Assembly (NCBI GenBank): GCA_949152475.1
Contig: OX424563.1
Coordinates: 19,131,001 to 19,195,000, forward strand
Reading direction: 5' to 3'
DNA: 64,000 nt
Origin: Terebella lapidaria
Lineage: Eukaryota > Annelida > Polychaeta > Terebellida > Terebellidae
The first letter of the stretch is position 1; every line of letters starts with the position of its first letter. The translations under genes and the position numbers were made by a program. Shown piece after piece: positions 11,501 to 23,700 of this stretch. The notes beneath the pieces are model-generated. The model saw only the letters and a program-made list of their open reading frames with translations. It was not told where the DNA came from and did no database searches.

Positions 11501-13517
11501 AAGGTTCTAATTCCATGCTCCTATATTTGAGGTTGGAGTTCCAGTCATGCTTCAGTGCCCACGAGTTTTTACTGTACAAGAAAATATGAATTCATTATTT
11601 TGTGTCAACATTTCCAAAATGGCCAATTTTGTCATGGCATGATTATATAATTGTAGGCGTACAGAATTGAGCCCCTGTTGCTGCCCGTCTTTCCTCCAAA
11701 ACCATCATTGGTCCCACATCATAAAGGACGAAAACGACTTCACCTAGGTAATGATAATCCCATGCTTTGCATAGAAATTGTAATTATTCCACAGATAATT
11801 ATGCCAATTATCACGATTGATTCATGTGAATGTGAAAACTTGTATGTGAAAACTATCTTCCATATTGATCTGGTAAACAACTGGTATTACCGCTTTACCA
11901 TGCTAGAATTTGTACACAGCAATTGATCCCGTAAGTGTACAAATAAAGACGAAAGAGAATCAGTCATAAAGTAGCAAGAAATAACTTTACAATTTATATT
12001 ACGATTTCAACCACCCCCAGAGCTGAAGGAGGGTCTAGCTCGGATGGGCACGGACATCAAGCAGAAGATGATTCACTACCTGAAGAACACGTGGCAGACG
12101 ATTAACGACTTTGCGATGGCCCACAGAGGCGCGCCCCAGGAGATGATCGAGAGTGAAGTCGACAGCGTCATGTCGCAGATGTCGCATGCTGAGGACGAGG
12201 CGGCCGAAACAGAGTGTCAGTGGCGATTTAAGTTGATCTTCTTAGTTCGTGTACTTAGTAAATTGAAGATTCTATTGTATTTTGAGTTATATGGCAATAG
12301 AGCCAATAGTGTGAAATGATCAAATTCAAACATTATGACATGCTGCGAGATGTATTCTTGGGAATTTTGTGCTTTTGAGATCGCATCGTTTTTGAGTAGT
12401 AGTCATCAACCTAACCACCCTCACAAAAATATCAACCGGGTACATAATATACACTGAACAGCATGATAATGTTGAAAAGGTTCTCTTCCACAGCAATCAT
12501 GTCTAGTCAGTTGGAAGAGGAAATCCACATTGGAAGCTTGAACCAGGGCCGACGAGTTGACTATGTGCTACAGGAGAAACCTATTGAGAGTTTCAACGAC
12601 TACCTCTTCGCGCTCGGGAGTCACATGAGTTATTGGTCAGTATATAGGATATACAGGGAAGTCATGTAGATGGTTTACTGTAGTGCAGTGAAACAAATCC
12701 TAGTTGCTTATCATAAACATTTCACTGACCAAACTTTAGAATTTTGTTCAGTTTGGCTGATGTATTCATCGAATTTTGCTTTCAATTCACAGTTCACCAT
12801 ACAGTTATGGGTATGTTAGTTTGGTTAATTTTGAAAATACAAGTTTTCGAAGGGACTTTTGGTCAAAACAGTTCTTTTATTCTGGTACATGCACAATAAA
12901 AACCCGAGACCCACCCTGTATGTAGTACAATAGACTAGAACATTTTGTTTTTGTTTGAATACTTTTATTGAAAGAGGTAAGACGGTGCCATGGTTTTCTA
13001 ATATTTTCGCATGTATATATCAGTCCTGAAACTTTCAGCCACGAGAGAAGCAAAAAAGTTACGAAAATAACTCTTGATGATATTTCAGTGTTGATGTTTT
13101 CTCAACTGATCACATGTACTGTTATATTTGGTGTAATTGAAGTGATGTTCATTTGATTTTCCCGTTATCAGGGAGTCTGAGGACACATCGTTGCTCATCC
13201 TGAAGGAGACTTACGCACAGATGGGCCTTGCTCCAATCCGACCCGGTCAGGATGCAAGGACTCCACCCCAGGGTCCTCCGCCTTCCATTCCAGCCAGTCA
13301 GTACAACCGACCACCCCTGGGTGGTCCACCCCTCGGCTCTGGGACCGCCCCGCACGCAGCGCAGATGGTCACTCCGAGTGGCGCGATGTTTGGACGACAT
13401 CCCATGCCCTCTAGTGGGGGGTTTGCAAACCCGCCCTCGGCTGGCGGTTTTGGAGGTCAGCAGACCTCAGGAAGTTCGGGACCTCCACCACTGAGTGGCT
13501 TTGTTAGAAAATCTTAA
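5536..13517 (+). CDS. SEC23IP: SEC23-interacting protein (p125, DDHD phospholipase-like), complete, 20 exons
   Basis: SEC23IP binds the COPII coat at ER exit sites and belongs to the intracellular PLA1 family. Exons: 5536-5680, 6232-6555, 7240-7665, 7881-8059, 8202-8345, 8465-8525, 8634-8723, 8887-9028, 9174-9276, 9461-9566, 9740-9891, 10148-10270, 10413-10508, 10630-10733, 11022-11247, 11412-11423, 11657-11747, 12021-12215, 12494-12635, 13172-13517. All join in phase: 1,068 residues (human 1,000). In order: a Pro/Gly-rich N-terminus; a WWE-like domain with HWFYC at about 270; VHGIGP; the lipase motif GHSLGS near 571, split by intron 10; a SAM domain at about 625-697 with PLGPRKKI; and the DDHD domain from about 730, with [27 protein letters not shown] and [15 protein letters not shown]. 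The ATG lies in a good context (ATCATGGCC). The C-terminus has a Pro/Gly-rich extension of about 80 residues that I do not recall in human. Confidence 0.97.
6739..7126. repeat. Imperfect inverted repeat in SEC23IP intron 2
   Basis: About 90 bases at 6739-6830, including CTGCACTGACCAG and TTTTGTGCTGAAAAA, return as a diverged reverse complement at 7025-7126. The loop is AT rich. It resembles an old MITE. I see no coding sequence in it. Confidence 0.5.
11412..11423 (+). other. SEC23IP: 12-nt microexon of SEC23IP (codes FDPV)
   Basis: TTTGATCCAGTG is preceded by TTTCTTTCCAG and followed by GTAAGT. It adds F-D-P-V between exons ending FFNVFHP and starting AYRIEP. The human protein reads FFNIYHPLDPVAYRLEP there as I remember it, so the four residues are needed to keep the conserved HPxDPVAYR motif of the DDHD domain. 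Both flanking introns are phase 0. Confidence 0.93.
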
Positions 13518-14255
13518 TGTGCGATCTGTATTAATCGCTTGCTTTTTGTTTGAAGAATATTCTGTGTTAGAGAACTTCATCATTCTTGAACTTGAACAGG
13601 ACGCTATTTTCTTCTCTATGGTGTTCAAATGTGTGATAAATGATAAGTGAAAGTGATAAGCGGTCTTGAAAAAATCAAAACATGTCAGTAAAAGTTATTG
13701 TCAAATTCCAATAATGTGATCTTTGAAATGAATGACTCGGTCACATCAGTATAGGTTGTAGTGTAGCATGCATGCATAATTTCAACCTTAGCACCTACAT
13801 TACGAGCTGAAAGCTTTCTCAACTACATGTATGTTTGTTCCAGTTACCTCTGTATATATTGCATTTTTTTCTGATCGTTCAACTTTGTCGGAGCATACAA
13901 GTATCAGTGCCTTCCTCGGTGCTGTGTATATTTTCGTAGTGTGCAATATTTGGACGGTGTAGATATATTTTTTTTTTGAGTGGAAGATTGTCACAGATGT
14001 GTACAGTAATGGCTATTGTATATGAAAAAGTACAGATGTTTGTTACTATGTTATATGTAGACGAACAGAAAACAGGCTGTCAAATATATTTGCAATTGTT
14101 TTTGAACACCTATTTTGTTTCTCGGAATGCGAATTTGAACTTGGGTTTGCTTTATAAACATGGCAAACATGTTGTTATGGTGGAAATGTGCATCTAGTTT
14201 ACAATTCCGTTCACAGTGTGCGAGTATTGTCAATACTTAAGATGTATTTATTGTA
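13518..14255 (+). other. SEC23IP 3' untranslated region, proximal part
   Basis: After the SEC23IP stop the sequence is AT rich with only short open frames. The first good AATAAA on this strand is at 17211, beyond the minisatellite element. The 3' UTR may therefore run through that element, or an unrecognised variant signal may be used earlier. Confidence 0.4.
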
Positions 14256-17052
14256 TCCCCCGAACAAAGTTCGGCGGATACTATGGATTTGGCTTCGTCG
14301 TCCGCGTCCGTGTCCGCGTCCGCAGAGATTTTCTTGTGAACGCGCTACAGGCCGCAATTCTCATCCGATCACCATTATTTTTTGCAGGCACATATATAAT
14401 GGTAAGATCCCGACACCAATCGATTTTGGTTGCCGTGGCAACTGAATTGGTCGTTTGGGGACACATTTTGCATTGAAAACAGCCTGTTTGAGACACATGG
14501 CTTGTGAACGCGCTATAGGCCGCAATTCTTACCCGATCACCATTATTTTTCGCAGGCACATATATTATGGTAAGATCCCGACACCAATCGATTTTGGTTG
14601 CCGTGGCAACTGAATTGGTCGTTTGGGGACACATTTTGCATTGAAAACAGCCTGTTTGAGACACATGGCTTGTGAACGCTCTACAGATGGCAATTTTTGA
14701 CGAATCTCGATAATATTTGGAAGTGTTGTTGGGAAGGGCTGTCACACGAAACCAATCGTTTTTTAGAATGATCATATACATATTAATATGTTAACAGCCT
14801 AACTTATTACAGAATTTTGAAATATCCATTTTGACATGTACGATCATTCCAATAGCCTGTACAGTGGAAGGTAATGACACTGGTTTCTTGTTCAGAATGG
14901 AGAACTGAAGTTTCCAGTGAAAACAGGACAATATTACTGAATAAGTTAACATTAGTTCTATTAGTTAAGTCTATTATTGTCCACAATAAAAATAGTTAAG
15001 ACGAGAAACGTTTATTATTAAGCTCAACAAGGTAAAGGTTTTGTCCAGTACAAATTTCAGGGGTGTAACTGAATAAGTTAACATTATTTTTAATAGTTAA
15101 GTCTATTATTGACCACAATAAAAATAGTTAAGACAAGAAATATTTATTATTAACCTCAACAAGGTAAATGTTTTGTCCAGTACAAATTTCATTGGTGTAA
15201 CTGAATAAGTTAACATTATTTTCACTAGTTAAGTCTATTATTGACCACAATAAAAATAGTTAAGTCTATTATTGACCACAATAAAAATAGTTAAGATGAG
15301 AAATATTTATTATTAAGCTCAACAAGGTGAAAGTATGTCCAGTACAGATTTCATGGGTGTACTGAATAAGTTAACATTATTTTTACTAGTTTAGTCTATT
15401 ATTGACTACAATAAAAATAGTTAAGACAAGAAATATTTATCATTGGGCTCAACAAGGTAAAGATTCTGTCCAGTAGACATTTTATGTCTGTAACCAAATA
15501 AGTTAACATTTTTTTTGCTAGTTAAGTCTATTATTGACCTCAATAAAAATAGTTAAGATGAGAAACAATTATTATTGAGCTCAACAAGGTTAAGGTTTTG
15601 TCCGGTAGAAATTTCTGGGTGTAACCGAATAAGTTAACTTTATTTTTACATGTTAAGTCTATAAGTGACGACAATGAAAATAGTTAAGACAAGAAATATT
15701 TATTATTGGGCTCAACAAGGTGAAGGCTTTGTCCAGTAGAGATTTTATGGCTGTGACCAAATAAGTCAACATTATTTTTTTGCTAGTTAAGTCTATTATT
15801 GATCACAATAGCTTTTTATGAAAACATTGATCAACTTTTACTTTGAATTTCAACTTGAGACCATGTTTGGCTCAAATTATGAGTTAAAATATAACTTATG
15901 GTGAAAAATTCGATCTGGCTCCAATTTTGTCATCTTGAAATGCAGTTTTGGTCAACTTTTACTTTGAATTTCAACTTGAAAGCATGTTTGGCACATATTA
16001 TGAGTCGAAATATAACTTATGGTGAAAAGTTCGATTTGGCTCCATTTTCGTCATCTTGAAATGCAGTTTTGGTCAATTTTTAGTTTGAATTTCAACTTGA
16101 AACCAAGTTTGGCACATATTATGAGTTAAAATATAATTTATGATGGAAAGTTCGATCTGGCTCCAATTTCTTCATCTTGAAATGCAGTTTTGGTAAACTT
16201 TTAGCTTGAATTTCAACTTGAAACCAAGTTTGGCACATATTATGAGTTAAAATATAACTTATGACGAAAAGTTCTATCTGGCTCCAATTTCGTCATCTTG
16301 AAATGCAGTTTTGGTCAACTTTTACATTGAATTTCAACTTAATACCAAGTTTGGCACATATTATGAGTTGAAATATAACTCATGGCGAAAAGTTTGATCT
16401 GGGTCCAATTTCGTCATCTTAAAATGCAGTTTTGGTAAACTTTTAGTTTGAATTTCAACTTGAAATCAAGTTGGGCAGGTATTATGAGTTAAAATATAGC
16501 TCATGACGAAAAGTTTGATCTGGCTCCAATTTTGTCATCTTGAAATGCAGTTTTGATTACCTTTTACTTTGAATTTCAACTTGAAACCATGTTTGGCACA
16601 TACATGTATTATGGATCGAAATATAACTTATGGTGAGAAGTTCAATCTAGCTCCAATTTTGTCATCTTGAAATGCATTTTTGGTCAAATTTTACTTTGAA
16701 TTTCAACTTGGAACCAAGTTTGTAAAATATTCTGAGTTGAAATATAAATAGGTGAAAAGATTGATCTATCTGTATTTTCGTTATTTTATCAAACATGTCG
16801 AATGGAAATTCATATAAAGAGATTTCAGTGGTGATTTTGAATTCGACCTTCAATAACCTCGGAAAATCAGTGCAGCAATTTTGGTGGGGAAAAGAAAACA
16901 GTTGTGACTTGAGATTTAACATTTCTCTGGTAATCTTTTTTAGCCCTTACTCTTGTTTTTCACAATTGACAGTGATATATTTGGGGCAACAGAGATGATA
17001 GGGCTACGGGGGATACACCCAAGCGGTCGTAGGCGACCGGAAGCGTCTAGTT
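14256..17052. repeat. Composite minisatellite element with three successive tandem families
   Basis: The left boundary resembles TATCCCCCGAACAAAGTTCG, itself a small palindrome, and the right boundary is GGGCTACGGGGGATACA followed by GGTCGTAGGCGACCGG. Inside are: two copies plus part of a third of a 167-bp unit (14334-14690, with CTTGTGAACGCGCTA); seven copies of a 132-bp unit (14936-15812, with AATAAGTTAACATT and TCAACAAGGTAAA), one of them carrying an extra 30-bp duplication; and seven to eight copies of a 121-bp unit (15829-16770, with TTTGAATTTCAACTTGAAAC and CATCTTGAAATGCAG). It is non-coding; the open frames in it are by-products of the repeats. Confidence 0.8.
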
Positions 17053-17210
17053 ATGTACCAGTAGTTGTGTTGAAATTCGATGTGTACAGTTATGTTAAAT
17101 CAAACATTTTATGTGACAGGAACAAAGGCGCAAGATCAAAAGCTATTCTTGTGCTATGAAATTTAAAGAGATGCATTGAGGTCAACAAGTGTGCTATGTG
17201 AAACACTTTG

Positions 17211-17216
17211 AATAAA
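17211..17216 (+). terminator. Poly(A) signal AATAAA, probably for SEC23IP
   Basis: The first canonical AATAAA in a sensible position downstream of the SEC23IP stop, though 3.7 kb away and past the composite repeat. It lies only 86 bases from the opposing signal used by the minus-strand gene. Confidence 0.4.
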
Positions 17217-17301
17217 TATCAAAGGAAGTTTGCTGTGTTTTGTGGATTACTGTTTTTTTTAAAAGATTGAGCAAAAGATTTCGAGCTGTACCGGTATTGT
17301 A

Positions 17302-17307
17302 TTTATT
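17302..17307 (-). terminator. Poly(A) signal AATAAA (minus) for the SLF2-like gene
   Basis: TTTATT on the plus strand reads AATAAA on the minus strand, 396 bases downstream of the SLF2-like stop codon. This is a normal distance for a short 3' UTR. Confidence 0.55.
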
Positions 17308-17702
17308 CAATACAACCCTCACATTTTTTTTTCTATGTGAGAAAACAAAAACAGCACCTGTTTGCAATATCACGTAAGGTACAAAACATTCTCACCAGAC
17401 TAGTTCAGTAAATATATCAGTGAATATATATTTGTTTCAGAATTGAACAACATTCTTATAAATGCAACCTAATTAAACTCTGAAAAACAATGCAAACAAA
17501 AACATTCACTTGGTCCATTTTTTGCCCCCCGTTTAACAAATTCATGATACAAAACACTCAAAACTGATGTCAGTAATGTATTATGCAATGCATTCACACT
17601 GAGAATTTGACAGATACCCAGGAATTCACATGATAAATTTATAGCAGATGACATGTGGACAATGAATCTCCTTCAACTATACATTCAACAATCTCCTCAG
17701 TT

Positions 17703-20700
17703 TTACTCGTGTTCACTGTTGTTGACGCTGACTTGATTCATCAGCTGAGGAAGTTCGATGTCCAGTTCGGACTCCTCCTGAGTGACGCCCTCGATGGTGG
17801 AAGGACCGGGCTGGCTGTTGTCCAACTCTTCAATGGCGATAGCAGCCGTTTTCTGGAACTTGCTCGGGTATTGGAAAATTGTGCCCTGCGAAAAGACAGG
17901 ATCTTCATATAAAATTCAAATCTTTTGAAGCTCTGTCTATTCCATTAGTTAGGCTTCGAATGGATATGCATACAATCAGACATTTATCCCCAACTGAACT
18001 ATATAAAATTCAACCATTGCTACTTATCAACCTACAATGTCATATAGTATTGAAAGATTGAAGAAACATCTGTATTTTGCAGGGAACTTTACAATTCTCT
18101 GCAAATTTTTCTGTGTGATTACCGTACTGACCTGTTTCTGACCCATGTTTCCAATCTGAATGTACCACTTGCTTGACAGTTGTGCCAAGATATCTTTGAC
18201 CTGAAAGGTGACAAGATCACCACAGGAACCACAGGATAACAAGTTAGGCAACATTGAAAAGCTTTGGATGGTCTTTAAATTTACATGCAAACGAATCTGC
18301 AATGTACATAAATACTCACAATGCATCTGTCAAAGTCGCTAATCTTGTCCCGAACTGAAGTCATGACGCCTTTCAGAATGTTGTTTAGCTTTCTCAAATC
18401 ATCCTGAAATATGTGTATAAAACACCACATCAATACAATTATCATCCCAAAATATTCAATGTGCAATACTTGTACATGCCATGGAGGATATTTAGCTTTT
18501 CTTTGGAAGCTACGCAACTGATTGTATGATTTGATATCTGAATGTCACCTAAAACGCCAGACACATTGCCTGGGCGTTCCTAACCAGAGTAACCCACAAA
18601 CCTTCTCCGAGGCGGGCAGGCTGCCGACACCAACACATCTGTCCAGGAGCATTAAAAGACTGGAGAGACGATAGTAATCACAGTCACCGCGTACTTGGAA
18701 CGTCTGAACGATCGCAAACAGCTGCGACAGCTAGGAGACAGAATAGGTGGAAGGTTCATGTACGTTGTAAACTTGTAGATATTTACAAATATTTGGCATG
18801 ATTCTTCAGTGAATTGCTTTTATATATACACATATGCCCAATTCCAGCAGGAAGATCTGACAATATATGACAACTGTACGTGCTAGATTTCAAAGAAAAG
18901 AAGCTTCAACTTCTTGTAAACAAATCCCGCAATATGTCATCATTTTAATACCTTCAGAGGGTCTGCTGGAGACAGCTCTGGCACGGAACCCAAACACGAA
19001 ATGTGCAGGAAAACATAGCTGAGGTTCCGCTGGAAGTACAAGCCGCGGACACTAGGTGGCAGCACCTCGACGAGCTCCAGCATGTTGTGGTGGAATGTCG
19101 CTAGTGGGGCCGCCAGTGAACAAAGTGTGGTAACCTGGGAAGTGATTAAAAGGAATTTGTTAGTTGCGTTATGGTTTACTTTTTTGGTACAATGAAGTAT
19201 GGATTTGTAGAAGTCACATGATTTGCAATTTGCTGTGCGATGAGGCTAGATAGCAAAATTCAATGTGTTTACTGTTTAGTTACCTGTAGTTTCCATGAGT
19301 GTGAAGGCACAGTGTTGAAGAGAGCAGCAAGACAGGTCCCAATATCACACTTAAGGCTATTGCTGAGGGAAGAGAAAACTTTTGTAGCAAAATACACGAC
19401 AAATATACTGTAACACAAACTCGGCACTATCTATCTGCGGGCATAGCTCACCAAGTAAGGCTTGTATCAAGTGAACACTGCAGGATCATCAGAGTCAAGG
19501 CTTGTAGATCTATGGTTGTGTATGAGTGAGGTCTGTAAGATACAAACAAGCAACTCAAGTTTATTGATGACGCAAAAATTCACAAAAAAATCCCATGCAC
19601 ACTGGTGGAAAGCATCTGGAAATACCTTTCATGTAACAATATCACATGAATGCAGAATAACTAGACGTCAAGGCCTAAAGATGCCTTGGAGGCATTTCGG
19701 TGTGATGACTAATTTATATCGACGAAAATGAAAAATGTCGACTCAGCAAAAAAATTTAAGGTGAAGGTCGAAGTTCATCCATAATACCCCTTAGACATTT
19801 TGTCTAGGGCGATGAGTCTCAAAATAACTTCCGTTTCGTTCTATGACGCACCGTTTCCGAGATATCGTCAAAAACGAAAGATGCTGACTCGGCAAAAAAA
19901 TTTGGGGTCAAGGTCGAAGTTCATCCATAATACCCCCTCAGACATGTTTGTCTAGGGCGACGAGTCCAAAAATAACGTCCGTTTCGCTCTACGACGCACC
20001 GTTTCCGAGATATAGTCGACAACGAAAAATGCTGACTCGGCACAAACATTTCGGGTCAAGGGCAAAGTTCATCCATAATATCCCTTAGACATGTTTGTCT
20101 AGGGCGACGAGTCCAAAAATAACGTCCGTTTTGCTCTACGATGCACGGTTTCCGAGATATTGGCGAAAGCGAATAATGCAGACTCGGCAAAAAAAGTTTG
20201 AGTCAAGGTCAAAGTTCATCCATAATACCCCTCAGACATGTTTGTCTAGGGCGACGAGTCCAAAAATAACGTCTGTTTCGCTGTACGATGCACCGTTTCC
20301 GATATCGGCGAAAACGAAAAATGCCGACTCGGCAAAAAAATTTCAGGTCAAGGTCAAAGTTCATCCATAATACCCCTCAGACATGTTTGTCTAGGGCGAC
20401 GAGTCCGAAAATAACGTCCGTTTCGCTCTACGACGCACCGTTTCCAAGATATGCAGGAAACCTCAAGGATGACTGGGCGAAAACTCTTCCGCCCTCTAGG
20501 TCAAAGGTCATTTCACGGATTGATCCCAAAATCAATAGGGTTCTTTCCTGTTGGTATATATGAACCTCCATACAAAGTTCTGCAGCCATTGCCTGAATAG
20601 TTTTTGAGTTATCGCACGGAAACAAAGTCCAAAAAATGACCTCAATTTCATCCTCACGGACCTCAGATCCGGCTCAAAAACTATACAGCACATCTACATA

Positions 20701-23700
20701 ATATATCTGAACTGTGGTGAAAATTTCAAGTCGATGCGAAGAGGCGTTCTCGAGTTATCGCGCGGAAACGAAAACGGCGGAAGAAAAAAAAAAAAAAAAG
20801 AAAAATAAAGAAGAAGAAGAATTCTGACAAAACCATAAAGGCATTTCTGCCGAAATGCCTTAATAAGAGGGGTAAGTTTCACACAGACCTGCGATAGAGA
20901 GCCTCAGCCAGCACCCTCAGCATACAGGACAGGTTGTCATGGAAACACTCAGTGTCTCCGCCCCAGGGCTGAGGGAGGACATCAGGGAGGGGGGCTCTTG
21001 GGCCATCACCATGGCGACCTGCTGGGTCCTCGTTCTCTTTGTTACTGTTCAAGCTGCCAATGTGGGTCAAAGGTCATCATGAAGGTCATACCGGGTCAAT
21101 GGGATCAGTAAAGGTGAAGTTATTCATTATATTTGACATACGAATATTCATGAATATATTTGATATATTAATATTCATGACACACTTACTACAAGTCAGG
21201 AAGGGAGAAGTCAACCAGTTCCTTCTTCTTCAACACAGTCTCAAAATCTGTGCCTGCCAGTCATATATGATACATGTATAACAATGCGAAGAAACACTTG
21301 GGTACATAATCAACAAAAGTATGTGAAAGGTGACGATTCATTTAAATTTGCTATCACATACCGAAGTTGATGAGAGCCCTCGTGACGTTGAGTGTGGTTG
21401 GGACCCAGTTCGCTCCCTTGCCGCTGGACTTCTGTAGAACGTCCAGCATCAGCTTCAGACAGGTGTCCATCACGATTGTGTTGGGATTCTCACACACTGC
21501 ACAGACATCATGAATATTGTGTTAACTGTGTTTTTGAAATTTCAACAACATTTCAACAACATGTTCGCATCAGCTGTTTTTCAAATATATATACACAAAG
21601 TGTATATAAAAATGTGTTCCATGAAAAAGTATGCTCGATCTGAGCACCTAAAGTGGTACACAACATTGACTTACTGAGCAGAAACACCCAGTCAAGGAAG
21701 GCCTCAGGGCATGATATTGTCTCAAAGCACATTGTCACAATATCCGAGTTCAACATCTCCAGCAGGCAATCTGGTAACATAATTTGTCATAGGTTGACAG
21801 AGATAACTCCAAAAATATTTATGTGATCAGTTGGACAAATCAAAGATCTTGCCCTAAGCAAACTAAGTATTAAGTGCAGTACATTCAGTGAAAGTAACTA
21901 GCAAGCATATACAATGTCAGACTACATGACATTTCAATGCTTTACTTATCGAAATTAAAGGAGCTTGCAAATTGAAATACCGGTACATGACTTTTTCCAC
22001 CATTAGTCAACTGTAATCACACAGGGCAAACATACACTCCTAGTTTAGCCTTCCCACACACACCCACCTGGGTCAACGGTAGTGAGCATGCGGTCCAGCG
22101 CACCGCCGGCCGGGACGAAACCGCAGACCTCCAGAGTCAGGGTCGTCGGGAATGAGAAGAGGTGACGAACGGGGTGTTGTCCGAATATCTGCTTGCCCGG
22201 AGCCTCCTCCCGGATAATCTGGTCCTGTACGGTCAACTGGCGGGTGGGCGGACGGGTGAATATCAACTTGTGAGCTGTTTCTACATTTTTTTTGACATCC
22301 ATTTCACTGAATTTTGTTGAAATTTTGATATGAATCTCAGTGTTAATTTTGGTAATTCTTTCGTTGATATTTGAACAAGATCCAAAGATGATCCACGGCA
22401 ATATTCTGATGGTTACCATGGATACTAGATATGTGAGAGAGGTTCATATGAGGAGTTTTATGAAAATTCATTCTTGTGCAATGTACAAATTACTAGATGA
22501 TCAATGACAATATCCTTAGGCACAACACCGTAGAAATACACGGTAAGTGATCATAATACCATCAGTTAAGTGACATGAAAATCTACCCGTCAGGTTTTTT
22601 GCTCATGATATTTCTGTTGCCATGCACTAACCTGGTCAATCTGATCCCTGTGCTCAGGAAGCAGCTCGTCTATTGAAGGAAAAGAACATAAATATGTAAG
22701 ATCTTGTACACACTGATTCACAGTTTTTACAATACGTTGAAACTGATTTACTAAAGTCACGACAGCAAAATAAAATGATTTCAACTCGAACAATACTTGT
22801 GAATATTCATTTTACCTGTCACAATCTCTTGGTGACCAAAAGTATTGATTCCACCCCGTCTTAGTCCCTCCTGGTAACAAAAATAATGAACTTTGATAGT
22901 CCACCCACAACTCAACACAAAACAATATATATCAAAACAATGAAACAAAACACAAAATTTTGCCATTAATACTAGACAAAGATTTATTTAAAAAGTCATA
23001 ATTCACTCACATTCAAGTCTTTTTCAGTTTCCTTGAGTTCATGTTCTTCTTGCAGCTGGGAATAAAAGAGCATTTACTACAACCACAATGACCATTTTGC
23101 TTTCCAATCCGCTGTATATTTTGATAAACTCGTGCTCAAAACAGATCTCAATCGAATGTTGCGAGTGACACCAGGGACAAAATTGAGAACAGATCACGAA
23201 GGGAAGAACGACAATTCTACCTTGGAGACTCCCTCGGAGAGGAGCAGCTCTAGTTTCTGTCGCCGTCGCTCCATGCCGCCTCCCTCCAGTTCCACGTCGT
23301 CCCGCTCCGCAGTGTACGCCTCACCCGACACGCTCGCGTCCTGGGGGGGGGGGGGGGGGGATGGGGGGGTGGGGAGGTGATACATAGCCATGGTAATGAG
23401 TATGGTCAACTGCTTATCATCAATTCAATATGTTTTCTGAATAGTGCACACCGATGTCTGAATTAGAATTCTTTTCTAGTATCCATAACAGTTTTATTCC
23501 TCAAATTTTTGTGTGAATTCTCACAAGTGACTTCCTTCAGTAAAATGTTGAACATCGAAAGTACACATTATTAAATGTGATCTTTTTCTGGCAAATCCCT
23601 GTAACAAATTGCAATATTGTTACTGATCAGTAACACAACTTGGAAAACAACTCACCAGCTCTACAGAGGCAGGTCTCTGATCCTGGGCCGCAATGCGCGC

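Noticed and set aside
14281-14781. 166-codon minus-strand frame
   Set aside because: It is an internal by-product of the 167-bp tandem repeat; the protein simply repeats itself with the DNA.
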